NCBI RefSeq assembly: GCF_000208745.1
Contig: NC_030855.1
Span: 7,202,166-7,266,165, forward strand
Direction of reading: 5' to 3'
DNA: 64,000 nucleotides
Source of the DNA: Theobroma cacao
Taxonomy: Eukaryota > Streptophyta > Magnoliopsida > Malvales > Malvaceae
The position numbers and the translations under genes were made by a program. Below, in pieces: positions 11,291 to 24,400 of the stretch. How positions within the stretch are numbered: position 1 is the first letter of the stretch; the number at the start of each line of letters is the position of its first letter. The notes under the pieces were generated by a model that was not told where the DNA came from, did no database searches, and was given only the letters and a program-made list of their open reading frames with translations.

Positions 11291-13842
11291 ATGGAGGATA
11301 TCCCTTTTCTTATGACTCGTGCGAAAAAGGGATATAGTAATTAAGGCATGCTAGGGTTCTAGATGTAATTAGAATGACAATTTCATTGAGAGAAATCTTA
11401 AGTGATTTGCATGGTTGATACGTTGCCATAAACTTTTAACTAATTTATATGCTCCATCTATTGTTTCATAAATATATCTTAGTTTAATTTTTTTATAGTG
11501 AAATATTTTTAACTTTGATCTTAATTTTTTGAATATTCAATTCAATTAAATTTTCGTAAATTATGTATTTGAAAATTACTTTATTTAAATTTTTTAAAAG
11601 TATATTATTTTGAAATTTTAAAATTTCCTATGATTAATAAATAAAAGTGCTCAAACTTGTAAAAGTTTGAATAAAAAGATCAAACTTGGATGATTGAATA
11701 GGGGTGTAAAATGCTATTTGAAAGAATTGGATAAGCCTTGTAAATTGTAATTTTAAGATATTTTAAAAGATTTTGATCATTGAATAAATGGTTGAATAGG
11801 TTTATTTGGTAAACAAAAAAAATTTAGTGTAATGAAAATAGATTTTTTTTTCCTTTCTGATTGGCTACCCATCCATGGAGGGTGGGGGTTAGTGTCATGG
11901 AAATAGATTATTAACGTAGAAATCAACAAAAACACACCATATCTGATAACTTTGTCCCTTATAAAATAATATTATATACAATTTTTTTTAACCCATCAAA
12001 AACCATCACATTAACCCGTCAATGATTATATTTAATACAAAAATATTACTATAATTAATGTTTTAACTTAACAAAACCCTTTTTGTTGTTCATAAAATCC
12101 AACTTCATTGACATGCTTTGTTGATAATAAATAAGCAATTGTAGTTTTTCATTTTATGAGTTTGATTGCTTTCTATCTTGTGTGGGATGTCGGCGTAGCT
12201 TGCTGCTTGAGATTGAGATTTTTGTTTTCTTGTTGCTTTCGCTTGTATTTCTGCCTTTATGGGGTAATCCTGGGATTGTTTATGTTGCTTTTTGTTGATC
12301 CGAGCTGGTTCCGTTTTAAACTCTGTTTTTGAGCAAGTTGGGTTTGCTGCTCTGATTTTTGTTCGCAGCAAGTATCTGGAGTTGAGTTTCTTTTTGGAAT
12401 GTATTTCATCTTCTTATTGCGTTATGATGGCTGATGTGGGTTTCTCTGTTCTGTGGGATTGGTTGGAAGCTCTGTTGATGATGGCTGTGTGTAAAGAGTT
12501 TTGTGCAGGTCGTGTTCTGTATAAATATGTACAGGTTTGGTTTTTTTGTGTTTCTGTCATTTGGGGTGATGTAAAGGATTGGGGCTTTGATTTTGGGGCT
12601 TCTGTCTTCTTTTGTTGCAAGACAGGGATTGGGTTATATCTCTTGTGTTTTTGGATGGAATATTTGTAGGATCAGTTTCATTGTACTGGGGGCTATATAC
12701 AGTTGTTGATCACAATCTGGGATTAACAGGTTTGAACATGGTTTGCAATCCTTGTGTTATCACGTATACTCACAACATTGTACATGCTCGTGTCGTTACT
12801 TCGGCTTTTGGGTTTGAAAAAGTATTTACTTTTCACAAACTAGTGTTTGTACTAATCATTGCTGCTTTGCCATTATTTGATATCTTTTTAATTCTGGTGG
12901 CGAGGTAGGAATTTACTAAGAATGAATGAAAATTTTGATTTAGAGTCCAAATTATCCGAATATGTAAAACTGGCTACTAAGATGGTTGAAGTGGAATGAT
13001 TAATGGCCATGGATTCTTTTGTACAAGCGAGACTCTAGCATTACTCAAGTGCCAGTTATGCTCCTAGCTAGTTAATCTAATACAATTAAATGATGGCATT
13101 TCTTTGTTACTTGATATGCTTTCCTTCATTTTTCATATGACTCTTAATTGCCTTATAGCTACGAGCATAACGGTTCCTTTAGAAAATTGGCTATTCTTGA
13201 CAACTTAGGAGTGTCTTAGAAAATGCAGAGCATAAGCATAATATTACCAACTCAAGCTTGAATCGGTAATCTCTTATGTTGTCTTGAGATCAATGTATTG
13301 TTTTCCTATTTACAGGTTCTGAAATTAACTAGCAGAAACGGCTGCTTTGCAGCTTCGAGTTAAGTGCAGAAATTACTGTTATATCAATGTTTTTTTGCCA
13401 CTCTCTGCTTCCGTTCGGTTGTTATAAACGAGTTTCTTGATACTTTTGGCCAAAGTACCTTGCAGTACAGAGGTGTTATAAGGTTAGTTGCTTCTGTACT
13501 CTTTAATCCTTTTTAATATTCTTGTCTCTGACTATACGTTCCTAAAAATTAGTATGTTTTTAGTCTTACATTTTACCTGAAACTTTTCTTTATTAACAAA
13601 TTACTTTTTCCTCTACTCTTTCTTAAATGTTGTGTCCTGATTTTGGCCATCACACACCTTCCTTTCTATCAAGGTTTTAGACACTATTCTTTTGGTTTCT
13701 TGTACTTCTTATTCCTTGAATGTTGGATGTTGCATTTCTTTAATCAGACAAAAATGTACTGTAATATATGAAAGTCATGTCTGAGACAACAGATGCAAGA
13801 AATGAGGCATAAATGGAGTGTAAGATTTGAAAACCACGTATG
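11291..13842. other. No gene supported; T/G-rich block at 12.1-12.9 kb
   Basis: About 2.5 kb without a gene I can defend. Positions 12100-12910 are markedly T/G-rich on the plus strand and contain two overlapping open frames (12292-12669 and 12612-12908). Both encode Phe/Cys/Trp/Val-rich hydrophobic protein of the kind T-rich DNA gives by chance, with no recognisable motif. The block might be a LINE 3' region, given the RNase H fragment next door, or an exon of a non-coding transcript. Acceptor-like TTTACAG occurs at about 13310. All of this is inference. Confidence 0.35.
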
Positions 13843-15009
13843 TGTTGGGATGAGCCCTGCAACCAATTGGGATTGATTAAGGCTTGATTCAAATCATACA
13901 ACAACATCATTCATATTGAATGATTAAAGGTTTTCCTTCATCAATAAAATATCAATTATAAAAAGTTATAAGTCTAATTGAATGAAGTCCTTGAGATTAA
14001 TATGCCTTACAAGGGAATTGTAATGGGTTGCCGTTATGAGATCCTTATGCATCAAAGCGTAATCTCAAAATGTTCCTGGTCAATGTATCATTGAGACTGG
14101 ACATCAATGATACTTAGAGATTGGTATATTCTATGTTTCTTACTTGAGAATTAAGCAACCGATCTCATAGGTTGAAGTATAGAGATACTTGTAACTAGAA
14201 TGTAAGTGCTTGCCTAGGAGAGCAAGTTCACTGAACATGACCTGTCATGAGAAGGGCATTTGGTATTTCACTCAAGTGTCTATGCAATACTTCTCATGTA
14301 TCAGTTGTGTAAATACTCCCTAGACTTGAGACACCAGGTTGTCTTATGTGTGGAGTGCTATGCTTTGATTTCATCCCTACAGGTGTCTAACCAAAAATGC
14401 CAAAACAGGATGCTTTTAGGTATAGCATGAAGCATGTGAAGGCAAATGAGTGGTCAATATAGGAATCATCCCCCCAAGTGATGCAAGGGATATATCCTAG
14501 CTGTTCTTGGTTGATATTAGCTTATTGAAGTCATTGGCCAAGGTGACTTGAAGATTATGAAAGGAGTTTCATAAGTCTTTATAAAGCTAATGATCAAACT
14601 TTAAGAACGAATATGGAGATCAAAAAGAGTAGACACTACACCATGCTTTTATCATCTCCGGAATATATGATGAGGGAATGAATTACACTGAAAGGCTGAT
14701 CACTGAAAGGTTGAGTCAAACCATCTTGACTCTTCTAACATTTGGGTGGCCATGATGGATTGTTAGATCCCAATCTTGGTCTATGAACTCTAGGTAGTTA
14801 ACTTGATTAATAATAAATTTAAAGTAATTTAAATTTATCTAATTCTAAGTTTAGCTTAAGAATTATATGTTGAGTTCATTGCCAACGTGTTAGAAGCTTA
14901 ATGGGTCACACACCTAAAATGAATATTGAAAATAAAATGGGAGAGGTGATTAAGTTGGACTTAATCAAATTAGAAGTTATGAGCTTCCCAAGCACTTGAT
15001 TAAAATTAT

Positions 15010-15290
15010 TTAATTAAGTTATGCCTAATTAATTAAATTATTTAATCAAAGCATTGGGCCTAATTAATTAAATTGTTTAATTAAATCATTGAGCCTAATT
15101 AATTAAATTAAACAATTAAGTGATTGGGCCTAATTGATTAAATTTGTTTAATTAAGTCATTGGGCTTAATTGATTAAAATTGTTTAATTAAATTGTTTGG
15201 CTTAATTAATTAAATTATTTAATTAAGTTATTGGGCCTAATTGATTAAATTAAACAATTAAGTTAATTGGGCTTCTTAAGGATTTAATTA
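15010..15290. repeat. Tandem array of about 37-bp TAATTGATTAAATT units in the LTR
   Basis: About seven units of the type TTGGGCCTAATTGATTAAAT, then TGTTTAATTAAGTCA, with a period near 37 bp. They lie in the U3 part of the 2.06-kb LTR, upstream of its TATA box. U3 repeats often carry enhancer function in plant LTRs; that role here is inferred only from position. Confidence 0.8.
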
Positions 15291-15365
15291 AATTGTTTTA
15301 TCAAATTATTAGATTAATTGGTAATTACAAAATAGTTTTGTAATTAGGGTTTAAAATTAATCCAA

Positions 15366-15375
15366 GGTATAAATA
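15366..15375 (+). promoter_or_regulatory. TATA box of the 2.06-kb LTR
   Basis: TATAAATACC sits inside the near-palindrome CAAGGTATAAATACCTTG, 0.5 kb before the LTR's 3' end, which fits a U3/R boundary just downstream. Confidence 0.55.
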
Positions 15376-16199
15376 CCTTGTTATAGCCTCCAAACAAAAT
15401 GAGAGAAAACGGCTGAAAAAAAAAGGGGTAACGACACATTAGAAATTCCTTTTGTGAAGAAAAATAGTTTTTCATTCACTTGATTTCTTGTGTGTGTTCA
15501 ACCCCACAATTTTGTGTGGATTATGAGTTTATGAAACTCATCTTTGCTAGCACATTGTCAAGGCATAGCACTCCCAATCCTTAAAGAATGACTTTCTAAT
15601 TCATTGGTGTGGATCACCATTAAAGGCTGCATAAGGATTCTTTGGACAGCTTTAGTTTGCAGCAACCGGGCTGAGGTCGTTGAGCTTTTTGAAGGCTGAT
15701 TTGATAGTTTAACAAAGGATTCATCAACCTTTGTTATTTAGATAAACTGATATGATCATACATGTTTATTTTTAATTTAATTATGTACTCAATTTGACAT
15801 GAAAGAGATCCTGGGAAGGTGAGGCGTAATTTAATTAGTTTAAATTTATTTTTGCTGCGTTTTATTTGTATTTGATACATGATCAGCCATCACCCAACAG
15901 TATGAACAAAAGTTGCAAGAAAGCAGGCCATAACAGGAAAGGAAGGGCAAGGTTAGTGCCTTCTGTTTTTTGGTCCTTTTTTGTTCTTGAGTCTTGACCT
16001 GAAACATCTTATATGTTACTGATATTTCCTTTTTTTTATTTTGCATGCTCATGATTGGGGAGGTCTTGTACGTTACTATATGTTACTTACAACAATTTAT
16101 TGCTTAATGGATCATTATTGAACGATTGGCATTGTTATATAACAAATATTTGATGATATATTTCTAAACCAGGTTGTGTGGTTTGCAGGGGCAAAGTTA

Positions 16200-17288
16200 G
16201 AGCATTTTTAAAAGGGGACCAAATAGAAAAAGACACTTAACAGTTGAAGAGAACTTTACATATTATTCAATTCTCAATCATCTAAAAAATTAAATAAAAT
16301 TCACAAAACATTGAACATATAAAAAAAATACATATTAATAATAATGACGGTACCATATTTTGAATTTCTCTTTAAAATTGATTTTGATGTGATTGTCAAA
16401 ATTTTTTGAGAATTTCAAAAGGTTTGAAAATTGGTTCTTTAGTCTTAATGACCTCTATACTTCTGAATAAATTTAGATGGATTTTAAATTAATATTTTAT
16501 ATTTTCCAGTTGTTTTGTGATGGTATGTAAATTTAGATTTATATAGGTGTTTTGTTCGACTATCATTTTAATGTCTCTTGAGTAAACTTGTTCTCCTAAG
16601 TCTGAGGATCTCATCCCTAATGGAGTTGCCCTTATTCCTATATTCTTGTGAGAATACTGAACTTCTATTAAAGGAGGATGTTGAGATTCAAATTCTTCTT
16701 TAATTGTCTGCCATTTGACTATATTTTTTGTAGTATTTATTGATCCTAACTAATATTCTTCAAACCATGAAAAGAATTCTATTAGAATCTTATGGTTCTC
16801 CATAAAATCATAATATTCTTGTAGAATTTGATCTTTTTCATTTTTATATGTTTCTAGATAGTTTTTTCTTTTTTGCTTATTTTTCTTAGAGTATAAATGC
16901 TTTTTACACCATTCTTTATTGATTTTAAATTTTCTTTGTATTACAAAAATTTCAAAATTTTCTTCACCAGTTGTGGTTATGTTTGGATTTTGGTCATTGA
17001 TGAATATGTTGGAGACATGTTAAGTGAGTTAGTTGGGCTAAGTTCTTGCTTGTTATATATTGGTTGGGGTATGTTTGATGAATTATCTATTCCTTGTAAA
17101 TTTGTTCTAATGGTGGATGGTGCTGTAGAAACGAAGGCTCTAACTATTTTATAGTCCATTTTTGTGGACGAATCATCTCCCAGGATATTCAGACTTCTTG
17201 TAGAAGCAGTAGCTTGTCCTATATCAAAAGATTGTCTTGGAGGCACTTTTGGTGGTTTGTTAAACATAGACCTGACAATTTTGGACAC
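16200..17288 (-). pseudogene. Possible endogenous pararetrovirus (Caulimoviridae) polyprotein relic
   Basis: Minus-strand reading gives a 103-residue open frame (16977-17288) with a basic, proline-rich start and a long Ser/Thr/Asn-rich stretch. After breaks, a Lys-rich segment and further partly conserved pieces continue down to about 16200. The order (Pro/Ser-rich linker, Lys/Tyr-rich helix, aromatic SWFEEY-type segment, then an EQN/Tyr-rich segment) resembles the movement/coat part of endogenous caulimovirid polyproteins widespread in angiosperm genomes. At least one in-frame stop and several frame changes show it is dead. I saw no reverse transcriptase. The identification rests on remembered family style, so an unrelated retroelement gag is possible. 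Confidence 0.4.
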
Positions 17289-17475
17289 AACACGTTAACA
17301 CGACACGAGAAGACACGGGTTAAACAGGTTTTGGGTTTACCCTTAACGTGTTTCGTGTCTAATCGTGTCTTAAAGTGTCAGATATGACAAACACGTTTAA
17401 ACACGTTTACTTAATCGTGTTATCGTGTTCAAACGTGTATACGTGTTTAAACGTGTATACATGACACGTTTATTA
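17283..17475. mobile_element. ACACGTTTAACACGACACG-rich non-autonomous element
   Basis: A block dominated by CACGACACG, AACACGTTTA and CGTGTATACGTGTTTAAACG motifs in both orientations, with no coding potential. Close relatives occur at about 58165-58320 and 61655-61985 in this window. This motif style is common in plant non-autonomous DNA elements. The left border abuts the pararetrovirus-like relic. Exact ends were not found. Confidence 0.6.
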
Positions 17476-18818
17476 ACCTATTACTTCGAACTAGACTTTG
17501 TAACATAATCCCATTACTTCGAACTAGGTTGAGATCAACCTTATTTCTCTTGCTGAGTCGTTAAGACATGTAACTTTTAATTTCTCTTAATTTCAAGGCA
17601 AAAATCAACTCTTTCTTTACTCAAAACAACCTTCCTTATGCATGCATATTTTAGTAGGGTAAAGATTGTGGTGTCATTTTATACACTCCCATTGTCTTTC
17701 CAACCTTTATACTACAAGTTTTGCACTTTATTGTCTGATTGCTGCAATTTTATCCCAATCATTGTCTTTCAAACGCTTGTAGTTTAAGTTTTGCGTTTGA
17801 TAGTTTCATGCTATTACTTGTTTGCTTCTTTGAAGGATTGCTATAATTTTATCTCAAGGATTTGTAAAGATTTTAGTTTGTAGTTTTACATGTTGCCAAA
17901 TTATCTTCCAAACCCTTTTTACTTTTGGTTTTGTCTTTTATACTTTGATGCTATTACTTGTTTGCTTTTCTTAATGAATACTACGTACGATTTTACCTGT
18001 GGGATTTTAGATACTTTAAGACTGTCTACTTCTCTTGTTTATTCTGTCTTTCTAGTGTCTTGTACTGCACTAAAAAGTTCCCTTGAGTTGATCTTAAACA
18101 CAAATAAATCCTTAATTTTCATTAACCACACGTCTAAATAATGCGAATAATATATGTATTTAAAACTCATAAGAAGAGGATTCTAACTATATAAATTTCA
18201 TTCTCTAAAGTCAAAGCATGTGAGAGAAATCCACGGTCAAAGTTTGACTTTTCAAGTTTGACTAAATATTTCTTCCTAACTAATTGTCTTAACGATTGTT
18301 TAAGTAAAAGGCATAAGTTAATTGGAAGATTTAAAAAAGTAAATATTAATTTGCTTTATGTTGTATATCTTTCAAAAAAAAAATATTTGCTTTATGTGAC
18401 AATGAATTGATATGTATTTTAACAGATGAACTGTGGGTTAGTGATTTACAAAGAGATGTGGCTAACTAGTGTCATAATAAGTTGTTACCATGTTAGCCTA
18501 TGGGTGCATCAATGAAGTGCTGTTTATTGGAAAAGTGCAACCATTGTGAATTGGGTGCATAGATTAGGTGATGAAAAGTGTAGCCATTGAGAATTGGCTG
18601 CATATGGAAAGTGCTGCAGTAACATACAAGAAAGGCATCCAAGTCTAAACTTTTTTATACATGGATTGTTGTTTGCAGATTTTCAGAAAAAGAGTAATGC
18701 ATATTTAGTATATTCCCTTTTATATTGCAGCTAGTGGAACCCATTGGATGAAAAGCGACCCCTCACTGCTAAAATGATTTAAAGTAAGGAAAATAATAAA
18801 AACGACAAATTGGCAATG
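17476..18818. other. No gene supported; short local duplications
   Basis: ATTACTTCGAACTAG occurs twice 34 bp apart (about 17480 and 17513). From 17690 to 17950 a passage with CATTGTCTTTC...AAGTTTTGC...GATGCTATTACTTGTTTGC is repeated in degraded form two or three times. The 83-residue frame at 17890 is hydrophobic and T-rich, and I do not regard it as a gene. Confidence 0.5.
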
Positions 18819-19215
18819 CTAAATGTTAATGTCGGGGGCTTATATTTTTAATTTAAAAAATATATTTATTAGATGGAGAAAGATTTTTAATTATAAGTCT
18901 AAAATTCACTTATCTCTCACTAATGTATAATCGTGATATTCCACTATAGTTAATTGTGCGACACTCTTATTGTGCTAACTCCTTCACTCATAGAGAAAAT
19001 GAATTTATCTTGGTTCGGATCCATTTCAATCTCGATATCTCTTATAAGAAGTCTCATATAAGTGAAAATTTAAATAAGTTTAATACCACTTATCATAAAT
19101 TTATATTTTCAACTTAAAAACATGCTTATTAAATTGAAAAGAAATCTTAAATACTCATAAGCCTAACACCTATAGAATCCCTTGGTGATATATGATTTGT
19201 GACCCTAAATGTTAA
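18819..19215. mobile_element. Putative small DNA element between 11-bp direct repeats
   Basis: CTAAATGTTAA occurs at 18819-18829 and again at 19205-19215, enclosing 375 bp. Inside, two diverged direct copies of a TTATATTTTTAATTTAAAAA-type segment lie near the two ends. Long target duplications of 9-11 bp are typical of Mutator-superfamily insertions, but no good terminal inverted repeat was seen, so chance repeats remain possible. Confidence 0.4.
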
Positions 19216-21407
19216 CAAATGCAATATAAGTCAATTGTTTTTTTTAGACTCCGCCAAACTTGCTACAACAAGACATGTAGAAGGCTTAGAATCTGCTTCT
19301 TGCAAAGAATTTCGACGGACTTGAGAATCATACATTTGGTAGACAGTATCAACAAAATATTGGGGCCCCATGTGGAGAAATGCTACAGTTCTAGGGGCCA
19401 GCTACTCACAAAAAATTAAAATACCCATTTTAGTCGAACGTGGAACAAAACATCATTGCAGCTCATTCAACGATTGTTAACATATTGAGATTTTCGCAAT
19501 CTGAAACTTTCTGTTTTACCCAAGACCAAAGAAACTGTGAAGTCCGGCACGTTTGAACCTTCTGGAAATTTACTGGATTTCGGGAAAAAGAATTTGAGGA
19601 CTACCAACTTTGTATCACCTTCTTGTGGTTGTCCCTGACTTTAGGGTCTAGGCTGAGTCTCATCATTTATTTTTTATATTATTCAACTGCTTATTTTTCT
19701 AAATTTGACTTGGCCTTAGTTATATAGAATAAATTCCATACCATAAACGTGGGAACCCCCGTCCTTGTCAAATGGACCCAGGCTGAAAGATGAATAGTTG
19801 AACATCAAATCATATAAGTTAGACTTAAATTCGATGTTTCTCCATTCAAAGGACAGCTGGATGATATTCAAAAACATACTCTGATTGAGATAGGAAAGAG
19901 CAGTGTTGTATTATTTAAATAGCAGTTCTAGAGTCCAGACTCTTAAAAGTATATATGTGCTTGGCTTGCTGTGGTTCCTTCACGAGAATGACAGTGAGCA
20001 GAACAATTAGAGTTACAAGTTCATGCAAGAAAGCTTTCTTTCAGCCAGCAGTCCCTTTCTTATACCAAATTTCCTTTCTTATAGCTGGGACAAACAACTT
20101 AATTTGGCCAAGAAGGAGATATGTCATATGTTGATATGTCGTTAAAAGCTGCATGTGGATATAGGGTATCTAATAATGGACATAGTTTTATGTAAAATAT
20201 ACCCTTTTCTTTAATAAACCCATGTACCTGGCCAAAAATAATACAGTTATAACAATAAACATATATATGTAGAAAAGTCAACAGCATATTCAGCCACAAG
20301 CCATTTAATATTTCATTCTATTGATTCTACATTGAGAGAATAAACTAGAGTAAGGTCTCTTTCCCTGACCGTATAGCCCTTTAGCAGCCCTCCAGCATTG
20401 ACTATTTATAGTCTTCCATTATTTTGGAAGATATCATTCATATGAATAGCTTGGAAGATGGTATGTTTGTAATGTTAGTCTATTTGTATAAATGTTAGCT
20501 ACAGCAAATAGACAGCCCTCTTAACCTGGTTTTCTCAGTCTTTATAAAAGATTATTCTATATATAGATTCTTAATTACCATAATTTAATTTCTCACACCT
20601 TAGCTGGCACAAAAATTCCAAACACTAGAGGACAAAGCCCATTTTTATTGACAAATAAAAAACTGATTTGGCTTTTAAGTCCTGCACAATGTTAGTCAGA
20701 TTCTTCTAAAGAGCTATTTTTCTAATCCATTAGATTCTTAGTTGGTTCTCTCCTTGGATAGGTAGGAAGTGCCGCTACCGGTAGTGGTAGCTATCTATGA
20801 AAATTCAAAGTCCTCTATGTTGCGGTCATTTCTTTGTTTATTGTATCTCCTTGCACGCTTGTTATCTCCATTGTTCAGTAAATTTGTGTGAGGTCAAGAA
20901 TTCAACTATGCTAATTCATAAGCTACTAGAAGTTATACCAGCAAATAGAAAAAAATGGAAAAGTTTATAATATATCTAATTAGTTAGGATGGAGGCTGCC
21001 TGGCTATCAAAATCAGAAGAACTATTATTAAGATGTATAATTTGTTTTATCATGCATTGACTTTCACAAATTTCAGAGTTTATTACCTGTCATATGCGTC
21101 AGAAATTTGTTCAATTTTCCTTGTCAAAATTCCCATTCCATCTACTATATGGATGATGTATTGGGTGGTCAATTTGCTAGAATGTTATTAAGATTCTAAT
21201 GTTATGCCGGCCAAGATAAGACTTTCTTCAATCATGTCATGTAAGTAGCCTGGCTTACCTCCCTAACTTGCCCTTCACTAGCATATTTCCACCCTTTTAA
21301 CTTTTCTACATATAGATTTTCAATATATATGTGTCTGACATGATTCATTCCATCTCGTTTTGGCAACAAACGTACAGCATCAAAATTTGCAGGTCAAAGA
21401 TAAAGAG
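19216..21407. other. CRK upstream region, no gene supported
   Basis: About 2.2 kb of non-coding DNA before the CRK start codon. The 66-residue frames at 19219 (+) and 20099 (-) have no recognisable features. A TATA-like ATATATATG at about 21322 lies about 85 bp before the ATG and is the best core-promoter candidate. No other regulatory site can be called with confidence. Confidence 0.45.
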
Positions 21408-24400
21408 ATGCAGCTATTGATTTGCATTTCCTTGACAGTAATATGGTGTCTGTTGGAAGTGGTTGCCTCTGACCCACAAACCTTTCTGCTAAACCAGGGG
21501 TGCAGTCAGTTCAATGTGACCAGCTATTCAGATTTCAGCAGAAACCTAAATGCAACATTAACAGAACTCAGAGGGCAGTTAGAGAACAACATGCTCTTTG
21601 CAGTAGCTCAAGACGCTACGGGTTCGAACCCACTCTATGCCATGGTGCAGTGTAGGAATTACATGTCTAAAAAGGACTGTCTCTCCTGCTTCACTACTGC
21701 TTCATCACAAATCCGCAACTGCTCCACCGCCAATGGTGCTCGTGTCATCTATGATGGCTGCTTCCTCAGGTATAAGTTTGCTTGCTCTTAAATTCCATCT
21801 CATAACCGTTAACGGTTACTATGCAATAATCAATGATCCATTAAAGCTAGCAGCTATGCAACCATACTCAACCATAAGTCAGAGCAGCTAGCAAACATCA
21901 CTAAATTCAGATGATTTGGAAATCAGCAAAGAATCATCCATGTTTGGCTGAGGTTTTCATTCTGTTTTTAACAGCCTATAAAAAGTATATCCAACAGCTA
22001 GCAAGAGGAAGAAGAGACTGATTACACCGATCATGAGGTGTTGTATTGATTTGCTTAACTTTATTCAGGTACGAAAGCAACATGTTCTATCAACAGAGCA
22101 CACAAATTGGACATGTTGGGATTTGTGGGAACCGCACTGCATCACAGCAGACTGTTTTTGAAACCACAGTCGAGAGCCTATTAGGAGATCTTGTGGAGGC
22201 GACGCCTAGGATCGACTCGTTTTTTGGTGCAACTAAGAAGGAAGTGGTTGGTGTCAATGGTAATGTAACAGTGTATGCCGTGGCACAATGTGTCGAAACA
22301 ATCGACAAGCGTGGCTGCAAAGAATGTTTGCAGGTGGCTTATGCCAATATCCAAAGATGTCCACCTGACTCAGACGGTAGGGCAGTAGATACAGGATGTT
22401 TCTTAAGGTACTCAGACTTGCCCTTCTTTGGTGCTAACAACACCATTGATATTACGCCCTTCTTGAAAAGCAGTAAGACCTCCAATTCCCTATATTTTCC
22501 AAGTCATTCACTGACTATTCTCTGGGTTTGTTTCTTGCTCCACTTAAAGCTAGCTGATTAAGTTGAATATAAAATCTAACTGCAGGAGATTCAACTAAAA
22601 AGAAAGCTATTATTGGAGGGCTGGTTGGAGGTGGAGGCCTCTTGTTGCTTCTAACTATATTTTTCGTTTGGATCAAGACATCAAGAAAGAAGAAGGCGGT
22701 CCCTCAAGGTACATACCTTCCCAGCCATGATTTTCTCTATGAAAATTTTCTTAACTCAAGGTATGTACTTAGCTGCTTCTGCTTGATAACAACAGGAGAC
22801 ATAGAGGGGCCACCTGAACTGCAAGGCCCATTGAGCTACACTTATAAAGAACTGAATTTTGCAACAACAAACTTTAGTGAAGAAAATAAATTAGGAGAAG
22901 GAGGCTTCGGAGAAGTATACAAGGTAAGCATTAACAAAATTAATTATGAACCTTGTTGGATAAATTTCTATGCCGTGGTTTAACCGATTATATATCCACA
23001 CTACTCAATTGCATGCACCATCCTTGATTATAACTTCGCCTCAACTATCATTTTCTTCTCTATGACTTTTATACCATCTTTTAAGTTAGTACAAAAAAAA
23101 AAAAAAACCCTTCTTCCAACTTAAACGGTTAATTTTTCAATCAATGTATTGACTAACATGTATCTACCAGTCTGTAACTTAACGCTTTCCCCTTTTAATA
23201 ATTAGATCACATCAACATGACTCATCATCATTCATTATGACATGTTAGCATGTCATGTAGTGTTACGTAATATAGAATGACAAGTGACATTTTAACTAAG
23301 TTAACTATTAGTTACAAGGGTTTATTTGATTTAAAATAAAATATAAAGATTTATTTGACTCAAATAAAAGTATAGAGACTTATTAAATATAATAAAAGAA
23401 TAAATGTTTACTTAAATTTTCCTAAATAATTTAGGGGCTTTTTAGAATATTATGCCTAATACTATATGTGTATTTATGTGAATGATTTAACGCATAAATA
23501 TTATATATAATTTTTATATTAAAATTTTATTTTTAATAACAAAAGTAAATATTGCTGTAAATAAGTAATAATAATAAAAATTTTAATGTAAACATATATT
23601 GTATAAATAATTGCATAAATTAATAATTAAACTAAATTAAGTTTCTTTACCATGCTAAAGCTTTTAATTTATGTTGTTGAAGTTTTTTTTTTTCTTTAAG
23701 GCATATATATATTCTTTTAGCTTCATCTTTAGTGATATGTAATTAGTAAGAATAAGGCATAATATCTAAAAAAGTCCTTTACCTATTCTAGAAAATTCAA
23801 ATAAACTTTTATACTTTTATTGCACTCAATCAAGCTCTTATACTTTTAATTTGAGTCAAATAAATTCTTTTATTTTTATTTTGAGTCAAATAAACTCTTA
23901 TAATTAATAGTTAATTTAATTAAAATATCACTTATCATTCTATACCACGTAACACTGACGTGATATGTTGATATGTTATAATAGATTATTACATAATATG
24001 TTGATATGACATGATATTGCCATATTATATTTTTCATCCTCCATATGAACACCACGTCAATGTCACATGGGTATAAAATGACAATGGATATTTTTTATTA
24101 ATGATAATTAGTTAATTATTAATTATAACCATTAATTATAAGAGCTTATTTGATTCAAATTAAAAATATAAAGACTTAATTGAACACAATAAAAGAATAA
24201 AGATTTATTTGAATTTTCTTGAATAGTTAATGAATTTTTTTAAACTTTATGCTTAATAACAACAAATACAAAAAAATCATTTATCAAAACAAATTTGTAA
24301 TTAAACAAATAATTAAGAGTAACATAATTTCTATGCTTAACTTACATTAATAAATGTGATGATCAAGTTTGCGTACCATAATTGTTAATATTTATTCAAT

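Larger units (their letters stand above)
13843..15899 (+). mobile_element. Solo LTR, 2.06 kb, GTATG target duplication
   Basis: The block runs from TGTTGGGATGAGCCC to CATCACCCAACA. The ends form a 7-bp inverted repeat (TGTTGGG/CCCAACA) and the 5-bp direct repeat GTATG flanks both sides (13838-13842 and 15900-15904). These are the hallmarks of an LTR inserted by integrase. There is no internal coding sequence. A TATA box in GGTATAAATACCTTG at about 15365, followed by a U5-like part with TGTGTGGATTATGAG, sets the plus orientation. The element carries an AT-rich tandem array at 15010-15290. The superfamily (copia or gypsy) cannot be told from an LTR alone. Confidence 0.85.

Noticed and set aside
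12292..12908. Two plus-strand frames of 125 and 98 residues
   Set aside because: Phe/Cys/Val-rich composition follows from T/G-rich DNA; no motif, no splice partners and no leader signal.
17890..18141. 83-residue hydrophobic frame
   Set aside because: T-rich low-complexity sequence; overlaps local duplications.
19219..19419. 66-residue frame, Arg/Cys-rich
   Set aside because: No homology recognised and no exon structure around it; kept only as part of the CRK upstream region.
21360..21407. Upstream extension of the CRK frame
   Set aside because: The extension starts with TTG, not ATG, and would bury the signal peptide.
22642..22983. 113-residue frame reading through CRK exons 3 and 4
   Set aside because: It includes the 87-bp intron between 22708 and 22796. 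Splicing restores the usual CRK frame, so the read-through is an ORF-caller artefact.
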